This document shows positions 1-5,616 of a stretch of 12,306 nucleotides of DNA, piece by piece. A program made the translations under genes and the position numbers. The stretch is from NCBI GenBank assembly GCA_003168315.1, contig PMSP01000225.1:1-12306 (forward strand), read 5' to 3'. The DNA is from Opitutaceae bacterium (GTDB taxonomy: Bacteria; Verrucomicrobiota; Verrucomicrobiia; Opitutales; Opitutaceae). Numbering within the stretch: position 1 is the first letter of the stretch; the number at the start of each line of letters is the position of its first letter. The notes beneath the pieces are model-generated. The model did not search any database. It was given only the letters and a program-made list of their open reading frames with translations, and had not been told where the DNA came from.

Positions 1-1
1 T

Positions 2-763
2 GAGGAGGTGGTGCGAAAGGAAAGGATCATCGCGCTTCCGGAGCGGCCCCTGGTCATGCGCCTCGCATCGGAGGCCGAGACCGCGCAGCAGCCGGCCCCC
101 CACTACCTGCCGCCCCCGCTGATCGACAACACAGGCGAGCGCGGCCAGTTCGTCCTACCCCTCGCCAACCCCACGACGGGCGGCGACGCCAGCAAGGCAT
201 ACGACGATTTCACGTTCAAGTCAGCTGCCTGGACGCTCTCCGCCCACGAGGGCCGGCCCGGACACGACCTCCAGTTCACGGCCATGCTCGAGAGGGGCGT
301 CTCCCTCGCGAGGAGCATCTTTGCGTTCAACAGCGTCAACGTGGAGGGCTGGGCGCTCTATTCGGAGGCTGAGTTCAAGCCCTACGAGCCCCTGGGCGGC
401 CAAATGATCGCGGTTCAGTTTCGGCTGCTCCGCGCGGCCCGCGCGATACTCGACCCCATGCTGAACCTCGGCCTCATCACGCGCGAACGGGCGCATGACA
501 TCCTCACGGGCGACGTCGTCCTGTCGGAGGCCTACACGGGCGAGGAGCTGGACAGGTTCACCTTCCGCAACCCCGGGCAGGCGAACGCCTACTTCTACGG
601 GTATTCAAAGCTCATGGAGCTGCGCGCCGAGACGGAGATAGCCCTTGGGCCCAAGTTCGACCGCTACGCGTTCAACAATTTCATCATCAGCCAGGGTCTC
701 CTGCCGCCGGACCTCCTTGCCCATGCCGTGGAGGCGGAGTTCATCCCCTCCCAGCTGAAATAG
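2..763 (+). CDS. DUF885-family putative zinc metallopeptidase, C-terminal part (5' end outside window)
   Basis: The frame is open from the left edge to a TAG stop, so this is the last ~254 residues of a protein whose family is usually near 600 residues. Numbering from the GTG at position 8, the motif HEGRPGH lies at residues 80-86 and NVEGWALYSE at 111-120. This pair is the hallmark of DUF885 proteins, where the two His and a downstream Glu are thought to bind zinc. The approach to the motif (a proline-rich PPPLID stretch and a short strand ending in FVLPL) is also typical. Family members are often exported, but the N-terminus is missing, so location cannot be judged. The GTG at 8 is very unlikely to be the true start because the frame continues upstream. 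Substrate is unknown; peptidase activity is inferred from the motif alone. Confidence 0.88.
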   Translation, partial: EEVVRKERIIALPERPLVMRLASEAETAQQPAPHYLPPPLIDNTGERGQFVLPLANPTTGGDASKAYDDFTFKSAAWTLSAHEGRPGHDLQFTAMLERGVSLARSIFAFNSVNVEGWALYSEAEFKPYEPLGGQMIAVQFRLLRAARAILDPMLNLGLITRERAHDILTGDVVLSEAYTGEELDRFTFRNPGQANAYFYGYSKLMELRAETEIALGPKFDRYAFNNFIISQGLLPPDLLAHAVEAEFIPSQLK

Positions 764-845
764 CGGACGGGACGCCGTTTGGCAGGTAGGGCAATGCCCC
801 ATAGCGGGCCGGGGCAAAGCGGTGTATTCTTGGCGAATCTGCCCA

Positions 846-1085
846 ATGAACAACCTCGTCCAAGTTGCGCAGCCGAAGTCGGTCTTCACGGCCAGGCGCT
901 CCGGACTCAAGTCGGGGCGCATGCTCCTGGAGCTGCTGGCGCTCAACGAGGAGATGATCCTCCAGCTGCGGCGCGAGCGGATGGAGGTCGCCGGGACCAC
1001 CGATTTCCTCAATGGGCTGATCTCCCAGCATGAGCAGATCGCGGCGACGCTCCGGGAGCAGCTCGCGATCCACTGGCGGGCCTAG
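846..1085 (+). CDS. Small conserved-looking hypothetical protein, probably helical
   Basis: A 79-residue protein that I do not recognise. The ATG at 846 is preferred to the in-frame GTG at 822 because it gives a natural N-terminus (MNNLVQVAQP) and the upstream extension looks non-coding. No clear Shine-Dalgarno is visible. Residues 25-75 are rich in Leu, Glu, Arg and Gln with heptad-like spacing (LLELLALNEEMILQLRRER), suggesting an amphipathic helix or short coiled coil. There is no signal peptide or membrane segment, so it is probably cytoplasmic. It ends 28 nt before the DUF883 gene on the same strand, so it may be the first gene of the yqjDEK-like transcription unit. The codon pattern and GC bias match neighbouring genes, which supports real coding. 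No function is proposed. Confidence 0.6.
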   Translation: MNNLVQVAQPKSVFTARRSGLKSGRMLLELLALNEEMILQLRRERMEVAGTTDFLNGLISQHEQIAATLREQLAIHWRA

Positions 1086-1113
1086 CCTGGGAAAAGACCG
1101 CACCCACCTTCAC

Positions 1114-1425
1114 ATGAAAAACAACAAAGACACACCCCACACGGCCAAGGAGCTCATGGGCGAGCTGCAGACGCTCGTCGCCGAAGCCCAGGGCATGATG
1201 GCCGACTCCCTCGCCGAGCATTCGGCCGAGGCCATGGCGAGCATTCGCGAGCGCCTCGACGCCGCCCAGGAGAAGCTCTCCGACGTCTACGACAGCACCA
1301 AGAAGAGGGTGGCCGCCGGCGCGAAGCAGGCGGACGAGACCATCCGCGAAAACCCCTATCAGTCGATGGCAGTGGCGTTCGGCGTCGGCGTCCTGATCGG
1401 CGTCCTCGTCGGCCGCCGCAGGTAG
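1114..1425 (+). CDS. DUF883 (ElaB/YqjD-like) membrane-anchored protein
   Basis: A 103-residue protein with the DUF883 layout: an acidic, Ala/Glu-rich amphipathic helix at about residues 10-75, a conserved linker (IRENPYQSMA, 78-87), and a C-terminal Gly/Val-rich membrane helix (about 85-100) ending in Arg-Arg-Arg. E. coli relatives YqjD and ElaB are inner-membrane, stationary-phase proteins reported to tether ribosomes through a C-terminal helix. Here only the architecture is visible, and the ribosome link is knowledge carried over from those homologues. The ATG at 1114 lacks an obvious Shine-Dalgarno. The next gene starts 13 nt after the stop, matching the yqjD-yqjE order. The C-tail membrane anchor and small size make the family call firm. 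Confidence 0.88.
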   Translation: MKNNKDTPHTAKELMGELQTLVAEAQGMMADSLAEHSAEAMASIRERLDAAQEKLSDVYDSTKKRVAAGAKQADETIRENPYQSMAVAFGVGVLIGVLVGRRR

Positions 1426-1438
1426 GCGTTTCCCCTCC

Positions 1439-1828
1439 ATGGAGACCCCCGCGACGCCTCCCGAGGGCTACCTCAACTCCCTGCGCATCCTCGGCGACGG
1501 GCTCCTGGCTAGCGTGCAGGACCGCTTCGAGCTCTTCACTGTCGAGTTCCAGGAGGAGAAGCTGCGGCTGATACAATCGTTCATCTGGATCAGCGCCGCC
1601 GTCTTCACAGGCATGATGGCCATCACGTTCGCGAGCCTCAGCCTGGTCTACATCTTCTGGGAAAGCGCGCGCCTCGCGGTCCTCGTCGGCCTCACGATAG
1701 TATATGCCGGGGGGTTTACAGCCATTGTCGTCGCGTTCAAGCGCTATGTCTCGCGCCAGCCGAACCCGTTCTCCGCGACACTTCACGAGCTCGGGGAAGA
1801 CCGCGCATGTATCCGGACCAGGAACTGA
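1439..1828 (+). CDS. Phage-holin superfamily III / YqjE-like membrane protein
   Basis: A 129-residue protein with an N-terminal amphipathic segment (residues 12-45, rich in Glu/Phe/Leu), then two hydrophobic helices at about 46-74 and 79-100 followed by a basic stretch (KRYVSRQ). This is the YqjE / PF07332 layout, a family named for holin similarity but usually chromosomal and not linked to lysis. It sits between a DUF883 gene and a YqjK-like gene, the same order as E. coli yqjD-yqjE-yqjK. Its last 22 nt overlap the next gene in a different frame, implying translational coupling. No phage genes are near, so a lysis role is unlikely. Predicted location is the inner membrane; biochemical function is unknown. 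Confidence 0.85.
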   Translation: METPATPPEGYLNSLRILGDGLLASVQDRFELFTVEFQEEKLRLIQSFIWISAAVFTGMMAITFASLSLVYIFWESARLAVLVGLTIVYAGGFTAIVVAFKRYVSRQPNPFSATLHELGEDRACIRTRN

Positions 1829-2127
1829 GGCGCCTGGCGGTCCAGAAGGCGGGCCTCCAGCGGGAAATCGCACTGCGTCGCGCCGAATGCATGGAGGCGG
1901 CCGCAAACGTGACGCGGCCGCTCGAGTGGCTGGACAAGGCTCTCGCCTTCTGGAGAAAGATCTCCCCGATGGTCCACCTTTCCGCGATTCCCCTCGGGTT
2001 TCTCGCAAAGCGCGCCCTCTTCCCGAGGTTCAAGGTGCTGGGCTCGATCGCGCGGTGGGGACCTCTCGTCTTCGGCGCGGTTCGCGGGATGAGCTCGCTC
2101 GCGAAGGACAGCCCGAAGTCCCGCTGA
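1807..2127 (+). CDS. YqjK-like protein (third gene of yqjDEK-type operon)
   Basis: A 106-residue basic protein. Its start ATG overlaps the end of the holin-like gene and is preceded by a good Shine-Dalgarno (GGGGAAGA at 1793-1800, 6 nt spacer). Residues 5-35 form a charged helix (RRLAVQKAGLQREIALRRAE) that resembles the N-terminal helix of E. coli YqjK. A Trp/Leu region (39-50) and a moderately hydrophobic segment (about 57-95, with Gly/Pro breaks) follow. Sequence similarity to YqjK is weak, so the call rests largely on gene order (DUF883, YqjE-like, then this gene), size and charge pattern. It probably associates with the inner membrane with its partner. The function of the family is unknown. 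Confidence 0.65.
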   Translation: MYPDQELRRLAVQKAGLQREIALRRAECMEAAANVTRPLEWLDKALAFWRKISPMVHLSAIPLGFLAKRALFPRFKVLGSIARWGPLVFGAVRGMSSLAKDSPKSR

Positions 2128-2267
2128 CCATTCGCGGGCGGTCGGGAGGCCCGGCTGCAGGGCCGGCCGCACCGGGGAGAACTACGTGTTCATTCCCATT
2201 GAGGAAGTTCCCCCGATCTGCACATATTCCGGGCACCATGCCGCGACCTGGTTTCGCGGCCCTCACC

Positions 2268-2963
2268 ATGAGCCCAAAAAAAATCATCGCCTGCCTGCTG
2301 CTGACCGCATCGGCGGCGCTCGCGGCAAGCGTCGGGGACACCTACGACCAGGTTATAAGCGAGAAGGGGAACCCAAAGAGCCGGATCGATGCCGGATCCA
2401 TGCGGGTCCTCAACTACCCCGACATGACGATCAAGATCAGGGACGGCGTCGTCGTGTCGATCAAGCCGGTGGCCGCCCCTCCGGCGCCCGAGCAGCCGCA
2501 GAATGCCGCCCCCGACAATTCCACCGGCCGGGCCCAGGCGCCCTCCGAAAGGATCGCCGCCCTGAAACAGCAGCGGGCCGTGGCGGTTTCCCGGGTGACG
2601 AACATCGTCAACCAGGCCGTGGCCACGGTTCCGCGAACGGACACGATGAGGCTCACGAACTGGGGCCCGATCTGGTTCCACCCGGGCGCAACCCGCCCCG
2701 ACTTCGCGAATGTCGACATCCGGGCGACGCAGGAGATGCCCTATGACAAGTTCGACTACGTCACGTCGGATTTCACCCCCGACGTCGGGTTTCCCGGCAA
2801 CCAGCTCGAGTTCAATGCCATGACCAAGTATTTCTACACGGACCGCACGATCCCGAAGAAGAAGCTGACGGAGGATGAGATGCTGGAGATCAACCGGCTC
2901 TACCGCGTCATCGGCAAATGCGACGCGGAGCTTAGCCAGCTGGGGGTCGCCCCCCCTCCGTAA
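2268..2963 (+). CDS. Secreted protein of unknown function with BamE/SmpA-like N-terminal segment
   Basis: A 231-residue protein with a clean Sec signal peptide (residues 1-19/20: Lys-Lys, a Leu/Ala core, ending ALAA). I chose the ATG at 2268 over the in-frame ATG at 2238 because the signal peptide then begins directly. Residues 21-66 (SVGDTYDQVISEKGNP, then a strand and DGVVVSIK) resemble the small BamE/SmpA-like fold often found in Verrucomicrobiota periplasmic proteins. A Pro/Ala-rich linker spans about 68-92. The C-terminal part (about 93-228) has a Trp/Phe patch (NWGPIWFHPG, 131-140) and a charged helix; I do not recognise it. Probably periplasmic or envelope-associated. It follows a 140-nt gap, so it may have its own promoter, but none is convincing. 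Confidence 0.75.
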   Translation: MSPKKIIACLLLTASAALAASVGDTYDQVISEKGNPKSRIDAGSMRVLNYPDMTIKIRDGVVVSIKPVAAPPAPEQPQNAAPDNSTGRAQAPSERIAALKQQRAVAVSRVTNIVNQAVATVPRTDTMRLTNWGPIWFHPGATRPDFANVDIRATQEMPYDKFDYVTSDFTPDVGFPGNQLEFNAMTKYFYTDRTIPKKKLTEDEMLEINRLYRVIGKCDAELSQLGVAPPP

Positions 2964-3032
2964 CGACGACGGATTCCCCCGCGATTTCTCGTCTTTTCTG
3001 GCGGGGAGCCCGACCCTCCCGGGGAGAAGTCC

Positions 3033-3606
3033 AAGGTCTACTTCTTCTATTCGGCCATGAACGCCGGGAAGAGCACCGTGCTCTTCCAGTCGAGCTACAA
3101 TTATCGGGAGCGCGGGATGCGCACGCTCCTTTTCATGCCTGCAGTCGACACGCGCCGGCCAGGGCCGGATCGAGTCCCGCATCGGCCTCGACTCGGAGGC
3201 TATCTCCCTTGAGTCGGGCGACGACCTCCTGGAGCAGGTCCGGGAGGCGCACGCCGACAAGGCCGTCGCCTGCGTCCTCGTAGACGAGGCGCAGTTCCTC
3301 ACTCCCCTGCAGGTGGGCCAGGCGACCGCCATCGCGGACGAACTCCGCATTCCGGTCCTCTGCTACGGGCTCCGGACGGATTTCCAGGGCAAGCTGTTTC
3401 CCGGAAGCGCCGAGCTCCTGGCCGTGGCCGACAACCTGATCGAGCTGAAGACGATCTGCCACTGCGGACGCAAGGCCACCATGAACCTGCGCGTCGGCGC
3501 CGACGGCGCCGCGGTCAAGGTGGGCGAGCAGGTGGCGATCGGCGGCAATGACCGCTACGTCGCCATGTGCCGGCGCCACTTCAAGGAGGCGTTCAGCTCG
3601 CCCTAG
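3033..3606 (+). pseudogene. tdk: Thymidine kinase (TK1 type), frameshifted and lacking a start codon
   Basis: The protein similarity is unmistakable. The first part, from KVYFFYSAMNAGKST (P-loop, 3033 on) through the RERGMRTLLFMPAVDTR segment, lies in one frame and would run to a TGA at 3210-3212. From position 3157 the match continues in the next frame with GRIESRIGL, the catalytic DEAQF, CYGLRTDFQG (lasso region) and the zinc ligands CHCGRKA and CRRHF, ending at TAG 3604-3606. Aligned to E. coli Tdk, one codon between 3155 and 3157 has only one base, so two bases are missing (or one extra base is present). No ATG, GTG or TTG lies in frame between the previous gene's stop and 3057; the ATG at 3057 is inside the P-loop. 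The intact enzyme would phosphorylate thymidine for salvage. Either a recent pseudogene or local sequence error. Confidence 0.9.
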
Positions 3607-3613
3607 GCGCCCG

Positions 3614-4006
3614 CTATTCCTCGCCCACCCGGCCGCGACTGGCCTTGTGGCGGGCGCGGTGCTTCTTCGCCTGGATCATCCGGACCTTCTGCCCGCGGCT
3701 TTTCTGACGCGTCTGGCGCCGGCCCTTCTCGCGCAGCTGCTGCTCGGCGGCCCTCGCGTCCCTCACTCGGGCCTCGAGCCTGTCGCAGAGCTCGCTCCAC
3801 GCGCGCTCCCTGTTGGCGGCCTGCGATCGCTCGGCCTGGCAGCGCACCTCTATGCCGGACGGACGGTGCCGGAGCCAGACTGTCGACGAGGTCTTGTTGA
3901 TCTTCTGGCCCCCGGGGCCGCTGCCCCTGACGAACCTTTCCTCGATGTCCGATTCCGGAACGCGCAGGGCCGCCAGCCTTGCTTGTATGGTACTGGATGA
4001 ACTCAT
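3614..4006 (-). CDS. GGQ-motif release-factor-like protein (MTRFR/ArfB-type ribosome rescue)
   Basis: A 130-residue protein with the peptidyl-tRNA hydrolysis core of class I release factors: GSGPGGQKINKTSS at residues 28-41, GGQ at 32-34. It has no codon-recognition domain. The long basic C-terminal tail (about 96-127, many Arg/Lys/Gln) is the type that enters the empty mRNA channel of stalled ribosomes in ArfB and in mitochondrial C12orf65/MTRFR. The KINKTSS spelling and following WLRHRPSGIEV resemble MTRFR-like proteins more than classical ArfB. Expected role: release of the nascent peptide from stalled ribosomes. I chose the ATG at 4006; a frame extension to 4087 gives an unconvincing N-terminus. 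It converges with the thymidine kinase, only 7 nt separating the stops. No clear Shine-Dalgarno. Confidence 0.85.
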   Translation of the reverse strand: MSSSSTIQARLAALRVPESDIEERFVRGSGPGGQKINKTSSTVWLRHRPSGIEVRCQAERSQAANRERAWSELCDRLEARVRDARAAEQQLREKGRRQTRQKSRGQKVRMIQAKKHRARHKASRGRVGEE

Positions 4007-4097
4007 GGGTGCCCGGCGGAATACTACCGGGGGAAGCCGCCAAATCGACAAGCCAATCCCGTGCTTCGTCCCAGGCGGGGCCGGCATACCGTCCCGT

Positions 4098-4115
4098 CCC
4101 GCGAACCCCGCGAAC
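4098..4115. repeat. Two perfect tandem copies of a 9-bp unit
   Basis: The unit CCCGCGAAC occurs twice without interruption in the 127-nt gap between the BON-domain gene and the release-factor-like gene, flanked on both sides by GTCC-containing partial matches. It is non-coding as far as I can tell. It could be slippage-prone sequence or a binding site. Confidence 0.85.
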
Positions 4116-4133
4116 CCGTCCTGCCCGCCAGCC

Positions 4134-4463
4134 TTACTTGACGTTCAGGTCGTCCTTGACGTCCTTGACGCCGTTCACGGCCATGGCGTCGCGCGTCGCG
4201 GCGGCCCTCTGGTCCGCCGTGTCGACGAACCCGCTCAGCTGCACGACGCCCTTGAACGTCTCCACCTTGATCTCGAAGGACTTCACGGAATCGTCGCCGA
4301 GGAGCGCGCTCTTCACCTTCGTGGTTATCGCGGAGTCGTCGACATACTGGCCGGTGCTGTCGCTGGTCCGCGAGCCGGCGCATCCCGCGAGGGTGCCGAC
4401 GGCGAGGACACCCGTCAGGGCGCACAGTGACAGGAATCCCGATCGGTTGAGGGGCTCGTTCAT
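4134..4463 (-). CDS. BON-domain lipoprotein (OsmY-like)
   Basis: A 109-residue protein with a lipoprotein signal peptide: hydrophobic core at residues 10-27 and lipobox LAGC, Cys28 being the expected lipidation site. After a short Ser/Thr linker, residues 42-109 form one BON domain (DDSAITTKVKSALLGDDSV, the GVVQLSGFVDT strand pair, and a final GVKDVKDDLNVK). BON domains are thought to bind lipid surfaces; OsmY-type proteins are induced by osmotic and stationary-phase stress. Family members often have two BON copies, so this is a short form. The ATG at 4463 places the signal peptide properly. It lies 71 nt downstream of the csbD-like gene on the same strand, so co-transcription from the csbD promoter is likely. 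Location, periplasmic face of a membrane, is inferred. Confidence 0.88.
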   Translation of the reverse strand: MNEPLNRSGFLSLCALTGVLAVGTLAGCAGSRTSDSTGQYVDDSAITTKVKSALLGDDSVKSFEIKVETFKGVVQLSGFVDTADQRAAATRDAMAVNGVKDVKDDLNVK

Positions 4464-4534
4464 GGCTAAGGTGCGGATCTTTGATGTTGGTGGGCGCTGG
4501 CCGCCCCGGCGAGGGGCGGCGTGCCAGGTGGGCC

Positions 4535-4732
4535 TTACTTGTAATTTCTTTCGTCCTTGAGGAAGCGCTCGATCTCCTCGCGGCGCTCGCCAGTCGCCTT
4601 CTCTAGGCGGCCGATGAGCTCGTCCTCCTGCCCGTTCACGTAGCGCAGGTCGTTGTCGGTGAGCTTGGCGTATTTCTGCTTCAGCTTTCCCTTCGCGACG
4701 TCCCAGTTGCCTTTGATGATCTGTGTATTCAT
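4535..4732 (-). CDS. CsbD-family general stress protein
   Basis: A 65-residue highly charged protein with the CsbD pattern: IIKGNWDVAKGKLKQKYAKL at residues 5-24, then DNDLRYVNGQEDELIGRL (26-43) and a C-terminal helix with alternating Glu/Arg/Lys. A good Shine-Dalgarno (AAGGAG, reverse complement of 4742-4747) sits 9 nt before the ATG, one of the few clear ones in this window. CsbD-like proteins are small, soluble and strongly induced by stress in many bacteria (sigma-B dependent in Bacillus); molecular function is unknown. It heads a - strand group with the BON lipoprotein and possibly the release-factor-like gene. The divergent neighbour is another small envelope protein. Confidence 0.92.
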   Translation of the reverse strand: MNTQIIKGNWDVAKGKLKQKYAKLTDNDLRYVNGQEDELIGRLEKATGERREEIERFLKDERNYK

Positions 4733-4817
4733 GGTGGGTTTCTCCTTGGGTAATTGCGATTTCTCGGATTGGAGGCACCGGCTCCGGGTCTTCCGGCGAT
4801 CCCAGCACCGCCATTTG

Positions 4818-4845
4818 ATTGTAGCCGCCCATCGTGAAAGGTTCC
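4818..4845 (-). promoter_or_regulatory. Possible promoter of the csbD-like/BON transcription unit
   Basis: On the - strand, TACAAT (4823 to 4818) is a near-consensus -10 box. Upstream, GGAACC (4845 to 4840) lies 16 nt away, like a -35 of ECF-type sigma factors. A TTGACG (4850 to 4845) is also present, but at 21 nt it is too far for a normal sigma-70 pair. Which element is used cannot be told from sequence, and the location about 90 nt before the csbD start leaves room for a leader. Confidence 0.3.
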
Positions 4846-4892
4846 GTCAAAAACCGCGATCGGCCACGTCGCGTTTGACCGGGGGTAAGCAT

Positions 4893-4912
4893 GCATATTT
4901 TTCCGGATATGC
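4893..4912. repeat. AT-rich inverted repeat in the divergent regulatory region
   Basis: Arms GCATAT and ATATGC are separated by 8 nt containing a T-run. It is a locally AT-rich patch in a GC-rich region, about 50 nt upstream of the YXWGXW lipoprotein start, and could be an operator or part of a promoter region. Six-base arms can arise by chance. Confidence 0.4.
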
Positions 4913-4924
4913 GGGACACGGCGA

Positions 4925-4941
4925 GGAACCGCTCAGGTTCC
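4925..4941. repeat. Inverted repeat GGAACC-N5-GGTTCC
   Basis: Perfect 6-bp arms with a 5-nt spacer, 21 nt before the YXWGXW lipoprotein start. The same hexamer appears a third time at 4840-4845 in the csbD-side promoter candidate. It could be an operator half-site pair, an ECF -35 element, or an mRNA hairpin in the leader. Confidence 0.45.
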
Positions 4942-4961
4942 CGGGAGTCGGTGTCTCGAGT

Positions 4962-5423
4962 ATGAATACACTATGCTCCAAAACCCGCGCGCTCGTTGTT
5001 TGCGGCGCGATCGCACTCGTCGGAGGTTGCTCCTCCGAACCCGATTCCCACGTAGTCTCGGCTCCCCCACCGCCTCCGCCCGGAGTCGCGCCGACCGTCG
5101 TGACCACCTCGACGACGACAACCCCCGCAACCCAGACGGTCTACACGCAGGGTCCGACCCAGCAGACCGTATACACACAGGGCCAGCCGCAGCGCACGAT
5201 CATCGTGCAGCAGGCTCCCCCGGCCGCGCAGGCCGAGGTCGTGCTCGCCCGTCCGTCGCCGGACCACATGTGGGTTCACGGCTACTGGACCTGGAGGGAC
5301 AACCAGTATGAGTGGATGGCGGGCCATTGGGAGATCCCCCCGCACGCAGGCTCGGTCTGGATCGCCCCGCACTGGGAGCCCGAGAACGGCGCCTACCGCT
5401 TCTACGAGGGCTACTGGAACTGA
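4962..5423 (+). CDS. YXWGXW-repeat lipoprotein
   Basis: A 153-residue protein with a lipoprotein signal peptide (Leu/Val/Ala core, then VGGC, Cys23 as lipidation site). Residues 34-95 are a low-complexity linker of Pro, Thr, Val and Gln containing a duplicated QTVYTQG unit (59-64 and 69-74). The C-terminal part carries the YXWGXW-type aromatic motifs: WVHGYWTWRDNQYEWMAGHW (104-123), then WIAPHWEP and a final YEGYWN. Family members are small exported proteins of unknown function, common in Gram-negative and PVC bacteria. The ATG at 4962 is the only start that gives a proper signal peptide. It is divergent from the csbD-like gene and ends 27 nt before a strong terminator, so it is likely monocistronic. 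Outer-membrane location is inferred. Confidence 0.88.
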   Translation: MNTLCSKTRALVVCGAIALVGGCSSEPDSHVVSAPPPPPPGVAPTVVTTSTTTTPATQTVYTQGPTQQTVYTQGQPQRTIIVQQAPPAAQAEVVLARPSPDHMWVHGYWTWRDNQYEWMAGHWEIPPHAGSVWIAPHWEPENGAYRFYEGYWN

Positions 5424-5450
5424 ACCGGTCGCCTTAAGTCTAGTTTGAGC

Positions 5451-5486
5451 AAGCGGCGCGGATTTTGTCCGCGCCGTTTTGCTTTT
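5451..5486 (+). terminator. Strong intrinsic terminator after the YXWGXW lipoprotein
   Basis: A perfect 9-bp GC-rich stem (CGGCGCGGA at 5454-5462 with TCCGCGCCG at 5468-5476) encloses a 5-nt TTTTG loop and is followed by TTTTGCTTTT. Flanking AAG/TTT can extend the stem. This is the clearest Rho-independent terminator in the window and separates the lipoprotein gene from the glycosidase operon. Confidence 0.93.
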
Positions 5487-5616
5487 CATGAGGCCGAGGC
5501 CGGTTCGCGGCCGGAGGTCGCGGCAAACCCCCAACCGGCGATTGCTTTCGGAGGGTTCGCGGACACGCTGTGGGGCGCAACCCCTTTGCGCCGCAGACAG
5601 GCTGCGCAGCCACGCC

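Noticed and set aside
795..816. Hairpin TGCCCC-N10-GGGGCA after the DUF885 gene as a terminator
   Set aside because: Large loop and no following T-run.
1439..1828. Holin-like family membership as evidence of a prophage
   Set aside because: No endolysin, integrase or structural gene is near, and gene order matches the chromosomal yqjDEK cluster.
2148..2169. GC-rich inverted repeat downstream of the YqjK-like gene as a terminator
   Set aside because: Imperfect with a bulge and not followed by a T-tract; could arise by chance at this GC content.
2976..3006. CCCCGC/GCGGGG pairing between the secreted protein gene and the thymidine kinase as a terminator
   Set aside because: Loop of 18 nt and no T-tract after the second arm.
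3155..3160. Programmed +1 frameshift in thymidine kinase
   Set aside because: No rare codon or stop sits at the site, family members are not known to need one, and the gene also lacks a start codon.
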